This document shows, one piece after another, positions 17,393-26,614 of a stretch of DNA of 64,000 bases (within the stretch, counting starts at the first letter, position 1; each line of letters opens with the position of its first letter). The stretch is from Phycisphaerales bacterium (GTDB lineage: Bacteria > Planctomycetota > Phycisphaerae > Phycisphaerales > UBA1924), in contig JADLBU010000119.1 of the NCBI GenBank assembly GCA_020847535.1, positions 1 to 64,000 of the forward strand, given 5' to 3'. The translations under genes and the position numbers were made by a program. The notes beneath the pieces are model-generated. The model saw only the letters and a list, made by a program, of their open reading frames with translations. It searched no databases and had not been told where the DNA came from.

Positions 17393-19108
17393 TCAGCAGC
17401 CTTCTTCGTACCAAAACACGAAATGGTCGTAGTCGTCCGTGTCCACAAAGCCTGACTTGTCGGCATCTGCGGAGCAGTCCCCGAGTTCGTACATTTCTAT
17501 GAAGTAGTCGAAGTCGTCGGTGTCAACGAAGCCGCTTCCATCCGCATCGGCGATGCACGTCATGTGGAGCCGTGCGATGTTGTATGTGGGTGTGGTCAAC
17601 AGCTCGGTTCCCTCGTCGGTGCAGTACTCCCCGTTCGTTCCATCCGCACAGCCTTGGGTGATGAAGCTGAAGAAGCCTCCGACATAGAGCTTGCCCTCGA
17701 AGATGTGCATCGCAACAACATCCCCCCCGTTGGGAACTTCTGAGAGGAGGGTGCCATCCAGCACAGTCTCCCATGATGGAGCTTGGAACTCATCGTGACG
17801 CACACGGAACAGGGTCGCCATTCCGGGCAAGAGGCACTCGCACGAACACATCGGCGGCTCGATACCTTCGAAACGGCCAAGCGGTGCCAGGGTTCCGCCC
17901 ACATACAGAACCTCTTCTTCATCCTCATCTTGCCATACGTGCAGCGAGGTGACATTCCAAATCCACGCCTCCGATGCGACATGGTCACCGGGTATGTTCT
18001 CGAAGGCGGGCGGTGACCCCGGTAATGGTTCCGGCAAGCGCTGAAGAGGAAGGGCGGCACAAACGTCACGGAATTCATTGTTAACTATCAAGTGCCCGCC
18101 GAAATAGAGATAATCACCGAACTTCTCAATATCGGCAGTTCCCCTGTACGGACCAAATTGATAATCATGTGAAGGTGGATCGCCGCTGCAGCTCCAAAGT
18201 GAAGAATTCGTGCCGTAATTGCCCCAGACGGGAGGCGAACCATCGATAAGCTGACCGCCACCTTGAACGCAAGTTGATGTGCAAATCGTTGGAAGAACAG
18301 GAAGTACTTGTTTCACAGTCAACCACGATCCCAGATGCAATGTAGATGCAGCCGCGTCCGGAACTTTGATCAACTGATACTCTGAGAATGGGGTGATCAA
18401 CGAAGCGAGTTCAGTCCATACGTTGTCTTCCGGCGCGCGGGTAAACGCACTCGCACGAGCTTCCTCGTTCTCGACATAGTCAACCACAACAACTGCCATG
18501 TCGTCATCTGGGTCAACATTCTGCGGCCACAGTCGCACGGTGGTCATCGGTCCGCGATCTGTCGGAAGTCCTGCATGGAAGGCAAGCCACTCCATCCCAA
18601 ACATACCTTGAGTCAACGCCGCGAAGTTCCTTGCGGCAACACCGCTTCCCTCTGGTCCACCAACTTTGTCGAAGTCACCGGCGACCAACAGGTGCTTCTT
18701 GCCATTTTCGTCTGTGAAGACCTCGAGCGAGTACACGTAGCCCGGCGTGTCGTTGTCGTTTCCCTCAACGTCATTCCACACACCGCCCGCCAAGTTGTGC
18801 CAAACGTCTCCATGCAGGAATACCAGCCCAGCAACGTCCGTACCGGTTGAACCATTCCAGTTTGCCTTGACGAAGAGTCCCCCGGCGACAAGACACACCG
18901 GGTAGGTTGAACCGTTCCCATCAGGATCGAACTCAGCAAAGTCATTGACAATCGAGCGAACCCGATTTCCCGGGATCCCGTTCATATACAGGCCATGATC
19001 CCTGGAAAAGGCGCGATCCCAATGGAGGGTGGCAGGGGCCTGAGCCGTTGCAGTCGGCGCAGCGCACAAAATGAGCGCACAACACACCCGATAGATCGTC
19101 CTCAACAT
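17393..19108 (-). CDS. Secreted protein with C-terminal dockerin-like Ca-binding repeats
   Basis: A 571-residue exported protein. The signal peptide is [24 protein letters not shown]. The body contains repeated units ending in forms such as [21 protein letters not shown] and [12 protein letters not shown], suggesting a beta-propeller-like fold. The C-terminus has two tandem Ca-binding loops, [16 protein letters not shown] and [16 protein letters not shown], of the type seen in planctomycete exported proteins. The gene starts 26 bases after pseudopilin paralogue 2 and is probably co-transcribed. Base composition is lower in GC than its neighbours: the row at 18061 has 26 G+C of 60, against 45 of 60 in the kinase row at 3121. 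It may be a recently acquired cargo of the adjacent pilus or secretion system. The function is unknown. Confidence 0.75.
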   Translation of the reverse strand: MLRTIYRVCCALILCAAPTATAQAPATLHWDRAFSRDHGLYMNGIPGNRVRSIVNDFAEFDPDGNGSTYPVCLVAGGLFVKANWNGSTGTDVAGLVFLHGDVWHNLAGGVWNDVEGNDNDTPGYVYSLEVFTDENGKKHLLVAGDFDKVGGPEGSGVAARNFAALTQGMFGMEWLAFHAGLPTDRGPMTTVRLWPQNVDPDDDMAVVVVDYVENEEARASAFTRAPEDNVWTELASLITPFSEYQLIKVPDAAASTLHLGSWLTVKQVLPVLPTICTSTCVQGGGQLIDGSPPVWGNYGTNSSLWSCSGDPPSHDYQFGPYRGTADIEKFGDYLYFGGHLIVNNEFRDVCAALPLQRLPEPLPGSPPAFENIPGDHVASEAWIWNVTSLHVWQDEDEEEVLYVGGTLAPLGRFEGIEPPMCSCECLLPGMATLFRVRHDEFQAPSWETVLDGTLLSEVPNGGDVVAMHIFEGKLYVGGFFSFITQGCADGTNGEYCTDEGTELLTTPTYNIARLHMTCIADADGSGFVDTDDFDYFIEMYELGDCSADADKSGFVDTDDYDHFVFWYEEGC

Positions 19109-19134
19109 GGCTTTCGCCCTTCGTCAAGGCTTCG

Positions 19135-20226
19135 TCAATACGCTGTCGTAAAAACTTCTGTATTCTTCGTGTCAGTCGACGATGCACCCTTGCCTGATGG
19201 CAAGTCCACACCTCGTAAACCACTGCGCGTCAAAGCCCAGCGGCAGAGGAGTTGATCGAAACCGGTCGGGTTGCGCTTTAGAGGCATGTAGATGCTCGTA
19301 GTGTTGTTGTAGTCGTATTCCCAGTAATAGTTGGCCGGGTTCATTGGGTCATTGGGGTCGCCGCTGGGGTTGGCGGAGCCGACGGTCGCGACCTGCACAG
19401 AACTGTCGAACATCACAACAGGGGTGCGACAATCATCGTATCCGTAGAAGCTTTGGTACTTGCGGTAGCCGCGCTCGGCGGTCAGCCACATGGCGACCTT
19501 CTGGGCTGGGAAGGTGACATCGCCAAACTTGCGATCGCCTAGCCTGGAACCGGCGGGTTCGTTCACGGTGTTCCACATCGCGGGCGTAAGCCGCTTCAAG
19601 ACTGGCCCCTTGTCGAATGTGGCTATTGCGAGCGAGTACGAGGATCCGAAGGGCCAGCGCTGGGCACCCGTGGCAGAGCCGGTGGGCTTGTATACGGCAG
19701 GGCACTTGGTCCAGAAATCCAGGGGCTTGACATCATCCTCGAGGACCATGCGCTGCCACTCGAGGCGGGCGCGATCGAAGGGAGAGACAACCATCTTCTC
19801 GGGCAGTCGCGCGGCGAGGTAGTCCTGAGCGACCAGGTGCGAGTACCAGATGTGGGGAATCCACAGCGTGATCTTGGGGAAGGTGCTGGCATCGTTGCCG
19901 CTGCGCTTGCGGATGATGGAGACGGCCTGGAAGGCGGCGGCGGCGACATCGCCGTTGGGACTGGTAAGGTCGGAGAAGTCGGTCTGGTAGTTGCCGTTGT
20001 CGCGCCAGGTGAATCCGAAGACGCGATCCTGGAAGTCGGCCGAGTAGCTGCCCAACACGGTGCCGAACTGCTTCATGTTGGTCTGGTCGATCAGGTTCTT
20101 GGCGGTCTTGCGCGCCTCGCCGAGGGCGGGGAGCAGGATGCCGACGAGCAGCGCGATGATCGCGATCACTACCAGGAGTTCGATGAGCGTAAACGCACGC
20201 CGGCCGAAGATGTTCCGCACCTTCAT
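19135..20226 (-). CDS. Prepilin-type N-terminal cleavage/methylation protein, paralogue 2
   Basis: A 363-residue pseudopilin, nearly collinear with paralogues 3 and 4. The leader [11 protein letters not shown] precedes [18 protein letters not shown] (E at +5). The periplasmic domain shares [40 protein letters not shown] and [16 protein letters not shown], and ends NTEVFTTAY. The ATG at 20226 has GGAGG about 8 bases upstream. Unlike its siblings it has no terminator right after it: the dockerin-like gene starts 26 bases downstream, so this copy heads a two-gene operon. Confidence 0.9.
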   Translation of the reverse strand: MKVRNIFGRRAFTLIELLVVIAIIALLVGILLPALGEARKTAKNLIDQTNMKQFGTVLGSYSADFQDRVFGFTWRDNGNYQTDFSDLTSPNGDVAAAAFQAVSIIRKRSGNDASTFPKITLWIPHIWYSHLVAQDYLAARLPEKMVVSPFDRARLEWQRMVLEDDVKPLDFWTKCPAVYKPTGSATGAQRWPFGSSYSLAIATFDKGPVLKRLTPAMWNTVNEPAGSRLGDRKFGDVTFPAQKVAMWLTAERGYRKYQSFYGYDDCRTPVVMFDSSVQVATVGSANPSGDPNDPMNPANYYWEYDYNNTTSIYMPLKRNPTGFDQLLCRWALTRSGLRGVDLPSGKGASSTDTKNTEVFTTAY

Positions 20227-20448
20227 GGGAGAACCTCCATTTTGACCCTCTCCTCCGGCAGACGGCCGGATACTCGCGAACGCGGGAGAGACCACTGTGA
20301 TACCGACAGTCTACCACATGTGGCATCGGCAGCAATAGGGTGCTTAAAGAAGTGATTTATTCTGAGACGTTGCGGAATCTCGATTAATGCGTTAGGTATG
20401 CGGTAGCATTGCGGGCCGAGTCAGCGATTGGACGCTGCAAAAACAACA

Positions 20449-20472
20449 CGGCCCGGATGCGAATCCGAGCCG
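20449..20472 (-). terminator. Terminator of pseudopilin gene 3
   Basis: CGGCTCGGAT and ATCCGGGCCG (minus strand) form an imperfect stem followed by TGTTGTTTTTG, 45 bases past the stop at 20517. Confidence 0.75.
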
Positions 20473-20516
20473 CGCAAAGTACTTAAGGTCCGCGGGGCAA
20501 GAACCCGCTGAGAGGC

Positions 20517-21611
20517 TCAATAGGCGGTTGAGAAGACCTCCGTGTTCTTTGAATCGGCGATCGTCTTGGTCTTGCCGGACGGAAGATCCACACCGCGGAG
20601 GCCCGACCGAGTCATCGCCCAGCGAGAGGCGAGCTGGTCGCTGCCTGTGGGGGAACGCTTCATGGGCATGTAGATGCTGGTAGCGTTGTTGTAGTCGTAA
20701 TCCCAGAAGTAGGTACCGGGCGTCATGGGGTCGTTGGGATCTGCACCCGGATTGGCGTTGCCGACGGAGACGACCTGGACCGAGCTGTCGAACATGACCA
20801 CGGGGGTGCGGCAGTCGTCGTACCCGTAGAAGCTTTCGTACTTGCGGTAGCCGCGCTCGGCGGTCAGCCACATGGCGACCTTCTGGCCCGGAAAGGTGAC
20901 ATCACCAAACTTGCGATCACCAAGGGAGCAGCCTCCGGGCGTGTAGACGGAGTTCCACGCCGCGACCGAGAGGCGTTGGGACAGGCGGCTCTTGTCGAAC
21001 GAGGCGATTGAGAGGGAGTAGGAGGAACCGAAGGGCCAGCGATGGGCGCCGACGTTGGTGCCGGTGGGGCGATAGGTCAGGGGGCAATCGAAGAAGAAAT
21101 CCACGGGCTTGACATCGTCATCGACGACCATGCGCTGCCAATAGAGGCGGGCGCGATCGAAGGGGGAGACGACCATCTTCTCGGGCAGCCGCGCGGCGAG
21201 GTAGTCCTGGGCGACGAGGTGTGAATACCAGATGTGCGGGATCCACGAGCTGATCTTGGGGAAGGTCGACGCATCGTTTCCGCTACGGTTGCGGATGATC
21301 GCGACCGCCTGGTATGCGGCGGCGGCGACATCATCGCCGGGCGCCTTGGCCAGATCCGACCAGTCGGTGTCGTAGTTGCCGTTTTTCCGCCAGGTGAAGC
21401 CGAAGACGCGATCCTGGAAGTCAGCCGAGTAGCTGCCCAGGACCGTGCCGAACTGCTTCATGTTGGTCTGGTCGATCAGGTTCTTGGCGGACTTGCGTGC
21501 CTCGCCGAGGGCGGGCAGCAGGATGCCGACAAGGAGCGCGATGATCGCGATGACCACGAGGAGTTCGATGAGTGTGACCGCGCGTTTGTTGAAGGGGATC
21601 CCCACCTTCAT
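20517..21611 (-). CDS. Prepilin-type N-terminal cleavage/methylation protein, paralogue 3
   Basis: A 364-residue pseudopilin. The leader MKVGIPFNKRA is followed by [18 protein letters not shown]. The +1 Phe is replaced by Val while Glu +5 is kept, which may slow methylation but should allow cleavage. The rest matches paralogues 2 and 4 closely ([40 protein letters not shown]), with variable patches such as FFFDCPLTYRPTGTNVG. It ends NTEVFSTAY. AGGAG lies 8 bases before the ATG. It has its own intrinsic terminator. Confidence 0.9.
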   Translation of the reverse strand: MKVGIPFNKRAVTLIELLVVIAIIALLVGILLPALGEARKSAKNLIDQTNMKQFGTVLGSYSADFQDRVFGFTWRKNGNYDTDWSDLAKAPGDDVAAAAYQAVAIIRNRSGNDASTFPKISSWIPHIWYSHLVAQDYLAARLPEKMVVSPFDRARLYWQRMVVDDDVKPVDFFFDCPLTYRPTGTNVGAHRWPFGSSYSLSIASFDKSRLSQRLSVAAWNSVYTPGGCSLGDRKFGDVTFPGQKVAMWLTAERGYRKYESFYGYDDCRTPVVMFDSSVQVVSVGNANPGADPNDPMTPGTYFWDYDYNNATSIYMPMKRSPTGSDQLASRWAMTRSGLRGVDLPSGKTKTIADSKNTEVFSTAY

Positions 21612-21748
21612 GGTCAGACTCCTGAAATAAGCCCCGAGATATTACCAGCGAGCGTAACAGAACTCGCGGGCTTGTGGAAGAGAATTGTGAGACACTAACG
21701 CATACCGATCATCTATCGGCAATTGCGGCACGTATTGATGAAAATGAA

Positions 21749-21774
21749 GCAGCCCGGGGTTTGACCCGGGCTGC
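21749..21774 (-). terminator. Terminator of pseudopilin gene 4
   Basis: GCAGCCCGGG and CCCGGGCTGC form a 10-bp stem with a short loop, followed on the minus strand by TTCATTTTC, 75 bases past the stop at 21849. Confidence 0.75.
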
Positions 21775-21848
21775 GAAGAACTCGAAATCGTGCGGAATTC
21801 CGGGAGAACCGGTGGGAAAACTGTGGGAAAACCCGTGGTCTTATGGGT

Positions 21849-22937
21849 TTAGTACGCGGTTGAGTAGACCTCGGTGTTCTCTTCGACCTGCGAGTTCTTG
21901 CCCTTGCCCGAGGGCATGTCGACGCCGCGGAGGCCCGAGCGTGTCATCGCCCAGCGCGTGGGGAGGTTGTCAGCGCCGGTGGTCGAGCGCTTGAGGGGCA
22001 TGTAGAGGCTGGTGGCGACGTTGTAGTCGTAATCGAAGTAGAAGATGCCCTTCTCCATGGGGGAGTTGGGGTTGGCGCCGGGGTTGGCGTTGCCGACGGT
22101 GGCGACCTGGACGGAGCTGTCGAACATCAGCACGGGTGTGCGGCAGTCGTCGTAGCCGTAGAAGCTCTCGAACTTGCGATAGCCGCGCTCGGCGGTCAGC
22201 CACATGGCGACCTTCTGGCCGGGGAAGGTGACATCCCCGAGCTTGCGATCACCGAGGCGTGAGCCGGGTCGCTCGGCGACGGAGTTCCAGGCGGCGACTT
22301 CGAGACGCTGGCCGACGGGGCTCTTGTCGAACGAGGCGATCGAGAGGGAGTAGGACGATCCGAAGGGCCAGCGGTGGTTGCCCGAGAGGCTGCCGGTGGG
22401 CTTGTAGATCGGGGGGCACTTGCTGAAGAAGTCGGTGGGCTTGATGCCGTCGTTGACGATCATGCGCTGCCACTCGAGACGGGCCTTGTCGAAGGGGGAG
22501 ACGACCATCTTCTCGGGCAGTCGCGCGGCGAGGTAATCCTGGGCAACCAGGTGCGAGTACCAGATGTGCGGGATCCACGTGGCGATCTTGGGGAACGATG
22601 AGGCATCGTTGCCGCTGCGCTTGCGGATGATATCGACGGCCTGGAAGGCGGCGGCGGCGACATCGCCGTTGGGGTTGGTGAGGTCGGAAAAATCGCTGCG
22701 GAAGTTGCCGTTGTCGCGCCAGGAGAAGCCGAAGACGCGATCCTGGAAGTCGGCCGAGTAGCTGCCGACCACCGTGCCGAACTGCTTCATGTTGGTCTGG
22801 TCGATCAGGTTCTTGGCGGTCTTGCGCGCTTCGCCGAGGGCGGGGAGCAGGATGCCGATCAAGAGGGCGATGATCGCGATCACGACCAGCAACTCGATCA
22901 GGGTGAACGCACGGGCCTTGAGATAACCCACCTTCAT
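21849..22937 (-). CDS. Prepilin-type N-terminal cleavage/methylation protein, paralogue 4
   Basis: A 362-residue pseudopilin and the promoter-distal member of the array as seen from the peptidase. The leader MKVGYLKARA precedes [18 protein letters not shown]. The periplasmic domain carries the family blocks [39 protein letters not shown] and [16 protein letters not shown], and ends NTEVYSTAY. AGGAGG is placed 8 bases before ATG 22937. It shares a 500-base upstream region with the divergent glycoside hydrolase gene and has its own terminator. Confidence 0.9.
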   Translation of the reverse strand: MKVGYLKARAFTLIELLVVIAIIALLIGILLPALGEARKTAKNLIDQTNMKQFGTVVGSYSADFQDRVFGFSWRDNGNFRSDFSDLTNPNGDVAAAAFQAVDIIRKRSGNDASSFPKIATWIPHIWYSHLVAQDYLAARLPEKMVVSPFDKARLEWQRMIVNDGIKPTDFFSKCPPIYKPTGSLSGNHRWPFGSSYSLSIASFDKSPVGQRLEVAAWNSVAERPGSRLGDRKLGDVTFPGQKVAMWLTAERGYRKFESFYGYDDCRTPVLMFDSSVQVATVGNANPGANPNSPMEKGIFYFDYDYNVATSLYMPLKRSTTGADNLPTRWAMTRSGLRGVDMPSGKGKNSQVEENTEVYSTAY

Positions 22938-23437
22938 CCGAACGACCTCCTGTTCCATACCGCTGGAACCTCGCACCGACTCCGACTGCGTGCGGTGTGT
23001 CGATCGCTCGAGGTGCTGCGCACCAAGCCAGACACTCCGCAACCACATTCGCTGAAAAGTCTCGAACGGATCGCCGCTGATCCTCGAAACTGTTCAGATC
23101 CACCCGAGGCGACGCACCTGGGGGCAAATACCTGCGCACGACCTGCGCCCCTGCGACCCCTGGCTAGGCATGAATACCGTCCAGATCCCTATCTGAAGGC
23201 TAACGCCGCCGAGCCGATCTCACGAATGTGGTTGCGAGGGGCCTGAGCACAATGCGGGCTGTCGGCGAACGGGCGAGTGTGTCGCCCGAACCTGGAAGTT
23301 TAGGCGGGATAGCCGCCTGAGTCACCGGGAAACTCCGATGCCCGGTGGTGAAGGAGGATTCGGAGTCATCCGCACTTTGGCGCGGGGTGTGCGGTTTCAC
23401 TTATGCTCGCGGACGTGAGGTGGGGGTGAGGGAGTGA
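22938..23437. other. Divergent intergenic region between pseudopilin 4 and the glycoside hydrolase
   Basis: 500 bases with no supported gene. The right half, 23270-23366, is unusually structured (separate entry). The left half shows nothing recognisable. It should contain promoters for both flanking genes. Confidence 0.5.
23270..23366 (+). promoter_or_regulatory. Candidate structured leader RNA (three hairpins and a pseudoknot)
   Basis: Three consecutive perfect hairpins are visible: CGGGCGA/TCGCCCG (23270-23288), AGGCGG/CCGCCT (23302-23318) and CACCGGG/CCCGGTG (23323-23347). The 11-base loop of the third contains ACTCCGA (23332-23338), an exact complement of TCGGAGT at 23360-23366, so a 7-bp pseudoknot can form. 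AAGGAGG lies between loop and partner. It sits 72 bases before the GTG of the hydrolase gene on the same strand. It matches no riboswitch class I recognise. The structure could also act on the minus strand. Confidence 0.35.
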
Positions 23438-26400
23438 GTGGGTGAGAGGATGACCAGAATTCACAGCGCGACGGACCGGGGATGTATCGGAAGGAGGATC
23501 GGAGTGCGGGCGATCAGTTGCGAACAGAGGTGCATCGGTGTTGTGCGGTTGTGGATCGCCGCGCTCTGCGCGGTCGGGATGGTGGGGGCGTGGGGCTGCG
23601 CGGGCGGTTCATCCTCGAGGGCGGAGGCCGCAGACGAGCTCTCGAAGTACAACGTGGTGTGGAGCTCACCGAGCAAGGATGCGGCCGGCTCGATGCCGAT
23701 CGGCAACGGTGTGATGGGCGCCAACGTGTGGTTCGAGGAGAACGGGGATCTGGTGCTGCTTCTCTCTCGCGTGGATTCATGGAGCGAGAACGAGCGGCTG
23801 TTGAAGCTGGGCCGGGTGCGGATCAGCTCACCGGTGCCGAGGGGATCGGAGTTCCGGCAGGAGCTTGTGCTCGCCGATGGGCGGCTGGACATCCGCATGA
23901 CCGGCCGGGACATCGCGGGGAATCTGACGCCGATCGGGATCTCGGTGTGGGTGGACAGCCGGCAGCCGGTCGTGCATGTGGTGTACGAATCCGGGACAGA
24001 CATCGAGCTGGGTGTGCAGGAGGACAACTGGCGGCACGACCGCAACCGGCTGACGGATGCGGATGAGATGCGGTCGGCGTGGGCGATGCACAGTGCACCG
24101 GCGGATATCGAGGTGTGGGAGGGCGCGGATGTGGCGGTTGACGCCGAGCTCGCGGGTGATGCGCTGGGGTGGTATCACCGCAACGAGCACTCGATCGTGC
24201 CGATGACGGTGGAGAGGCAGGGGTTGACTGATGAGCGAGTGCGCGATGAGTTTGCCGATCCCTTGATCAACCGCACGTTCGGGTGCTGGGTGAGCGGTGA
24301 GGGGCTCAAGCGAAACGCGGCGAACCGGCTGATGGGCAAGGGCCGGCGGATTCATGTCGCGATCGCGAGCGAATGCTCCCAGACGACAAGCTCGAATGAG
24401 TGGATCGATCGGGTGCGCGCGACCGCCCGGTCGGGCTCGGATGCCGATGCCTCGAGGGCCGGCACGGCAGGCTGGTGGAACGAGTTCTGGGGCCGGAGCT
24501 GGATCTTCGTGGAGGGGGATCCCAGCGCGAGCGCGATGCCGAGGAACACCCACCCACTGCGCATCGGCTGCGACAGCAACGGGGCAAACGTGTTTCGCGG
24601 ATCGATGTGGCGACCGATGCTGTTCGAGGATGTGCGGACCGCAGCGCAGATCGCCGAGATGCACGTGAACCGGCCATCCCACCCTGCGCCCGGGCAGGTT
24701 GCGGCCGTGTCTGGGGCGATCGAGAGGTTCGAGCGGATCGGGGCGATCGGAGATGGTGGCGGAGCGTTCGAGCAGTTCCGCGGTGGCCACTTGGAAGCCC
24801 GCGGGGCGGGTGTGGACGAGCTCGCGAGCTTCACCGCGGTCGCATGGATTGATCCCGACAAGGAGCTGGGCCCCGCGCGCATCTTTGACAAGATGACCGC
24901 CGGCGGCTCGGATGGGTTCATCTTCGATACGCACCCAGGGACCTCGCTCCGGCTTATCTGCGGCAAGCAGGTGCTGGAGGTCAAGGATGTGCTCAAGCAC
25001 GGCGAGTGGCAGCAGGTTGCGGCAAGCTACGACGGCAAGACCGGCACGATGAAGATCTATCACAATGGAAAGGTGGTCGGCCAAACTGCTGCCGCAGCGA
25101 GCAGTGACCCCGTCCCGCCATCGATGGTGACGCGGGCGTACGTGCTCCAGCGCTGGATGCTCGCATGCGCTTCGCGCGGGGACTACCCGCCCAAGTTCAA
25201 CGGCTCGATCTTCACGGTCGAACCCAAACACGTGAACGGGAAGCAGTGGAATCCCGACTGGCGAGCGTGGGGTGGGAGCTACTGGTGGCAGAACACGCGA
25301 CTCCCCTACTACCCGATGCTCGCCGCCGGTGATTACGACCTGATGAAGCCGCTGTTTGACTTCTACTGGCGCGGCCTGGAGGCGTGCAAGGCGCGGACAC
25401 ACTTGTATTACGGGTGCTCGGGCGTCTACTTCCCCGAGACGATGACGATGTTCTACACGTATTCCAACGGGGACTACGGGTGGAAGCGCGAGGGGCTCGC
25501 GGCCGGGGATATATCCCCGTGCCCGTGGTGGCAGTGGGCGTGGAACCAGAGCCTGGAGCTCTCGCAGCTCATGCTCGACTACTACGACCATACAGGAGAT
25601 GAGAAGTTCCTCGTGGAGCGGGCGCTCCCGATGGTTCGCGAGTCGCTCGAGTATTTCAGCTCTCGCTTCTACAGCCCCGGCATCTGCGTCATGGGACAGG
25701 ATGGCGTAGGCAACAGCATTGATCTCAGCGAGGAGTATGAACGCCGCACCGGCTACTCCAAGATGAAGATCTCACCGACGCAGGCGGTCGAGACGTATTG
25801 GAAGGATGTCGTCAACGATGCCCCGACCGTCGCAGGGATCCGCGCGGTCGCCCGGCAGGCGCTGCGGCTGCCGGATCGCCTGCTGAATCCGGGAGATCGT
25901 CACGCCTTCATGCGCGTGCTGGAGATGTGCCCGGAGCTGCCGGTCGAGGTGATCGACGGCGAGCGAATCGCTTCGCCGGCGGAGTCGTACAACCGCACGC
26001 GATCCAACTGCGAGACGCCCGAGCTGTACCCGGTGTTCCCGTTCAGGCTGTACGGGATCGGCAGCGGCGATGATGAGCTGGCGCTGGCTCGCCGCGCGTA
26101 CGGGCGTCGGCACGACAAGGCGACCGTGGGCTGGACCCAGGATGGCTCGTTCGCGGCGATGCTGGGGCTTGTGGATGATGCCGAATCGCAGATGATCGCC
26201 CGCGCGGGCAATTCTCACAAGAACTTCCGCTTCCCGGCGATGTGGGGCCCGAATTTCGACTGGCTGCCCGACCAGTGCCACGGTGGGAACGTGAACCTGC
26301 TGCTGCAGTTGATGCTGATGCAGGAGGTCAACGGCAAGATCTGTGTGCTGCCGGCGTGGCCCGACGACTGGAACGCCACCTTTCGACTGCACGCCACCGG

Positions 26401-26593
26401 TCAGACGGTCGTCGAGGGTCGCGTGCATGGGGGAATGCTGGTCGACCTGGATGTCCAGCCGCGCGAACGGATGAAGGATGTCCGGGTGATGGATGCCTCG
26501 CGCCTGGCCCCCGAACTCCGGTCCCGCCTGGGTGAGGTCGAGGTGCTGGAGAAGGTCCAGCAGCCGCAGTTCAAGAGGGCATTGCCGGAATGA
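23438..26593 (+). CDS. Large lipoprotein glycoside hydrolase (DUF5703/GH95-like, with inserted LamG domain)
   Basis: A 1051-residue exported enzyme. After an arginine-containing N-terminus, a hydrophobic stretch ends in the lipobox-like GAWGC. The N-terminal beta-sandwich (about residues 70-350) has MPIGNGVMGANVWFEENGD and LLSRVDSWSENERLLKLGRV, as in DUF5703 proteins and related to GH95 alpha-fucosidases. A concanavalin/LamG-like domain is inserted at about 455-560 (FTAVAWIDPDKELGPARIFD, GEWQQVAASYDGKTGTMKIY). A helical toroid follows (about 570-960; YFPETMTMFYTYSNGDYGW, MWGPNFDWLPDQCHGGN), then a small C-terminal beta-domain. It likely trims a complex polysaccharide at the cell surface. The substrate is unknown. 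The GTG at 23438 is the best start (GGAG nearby). The convergent LacI gene may regulate it. Confidence 0.75.
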   Translation: MGERMTRIHSATDRGCIGRRIGVRAISCEQRCIGVVRLWIAALCAVGMVGAWGCAGGSSSRAEAADELSKYNVVWSSPSKDAAGSMPIGNGVMGANVWFEENGDLVLLLSRVDSWSENERLLKLGRVRISSPVPRGSEFRQELVLADGRLDIRMTGRDIAGNLTPIGISVWVDSRQPVVHVVYESGTDIELGVQEDNWRHDRNRLTDADEMRSAWAMHSAPADIEVWEGADVAVDAELAGDALGWYHRNEHSIVPMTVERQGLTDERVRDEFADPLINRTFGCWVSGEGLKRNAANRLMGKGRRIHVAIASECSQTTSSNEWIDRVRATARSGSDADASRAGTAGWWNEFWGRSWIFVEGDPSASAMPRNTHPLRIGCDSNGANVFRGSMWRPMLFEDVRTAAQIAEMHVNRPSHPAPGQVAAVSGAIERFERIGAIGDGGGAFEQFRGGHLEARGAGVDELASFTAVAWIDPDKELGPARIFDKMTAGGSDGFIFDTHPGTSLRLICGKQVLEVKDVLKHGEWQQVAASYDGKTGTMKIYHNGKVVGQTAAAASSDPVPPSMVTRAYVLQRWMLACASRGDYPPKFNGSIFTVEPKHVNGKQWNPDWRAWGGSYWWQNTRLPYYPMLAAGDYDLMKPLFDFYWRGLEACKARTHLYYGCSGVYFPETMTMFYTYSNGDYGWKREGLAAGDISPCPWWQWAWNQSLELSQLMLDYYDHTGDEKFLVERALPMVRESLEYFSSRFYSPGICVMGQDGVGNSIDLSEEYERRTGYSKMKISPTQAVETYWKDVVNDAPTVAGIRAVARQALRLPDRLLNPGDRHAFMRVLEMCPELPVEVIDGERIASPAESYNRTRSNCETPELYPVFPFRLYGIGSGDDELALARRAYGRRHDKATVGWTQDGSFAAMLGLVDDAESQMIARAGNSHKNFRFPAMWGPNFDWLPDQCHGGNVNLLLQLMLMQEVNGKICVLPAWPDDWNATFRLHATGQTVVEGRVHGGMLVDLDVQPRERMKDVRVMDASRLAPELRSRLGEVEVLEKVQQPQFKRALPE

Positions 26594-26614
26594 GCAATCG
26601 GGAAGTTCTGCGGA

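Noticed and set aside
23270-23366. Known riboswitch (cobalamin or c-di-GMP type)
   Set aside because: The diagnostic conserved words of these classes are not present. It was reported only as an unclassified structured candidate.
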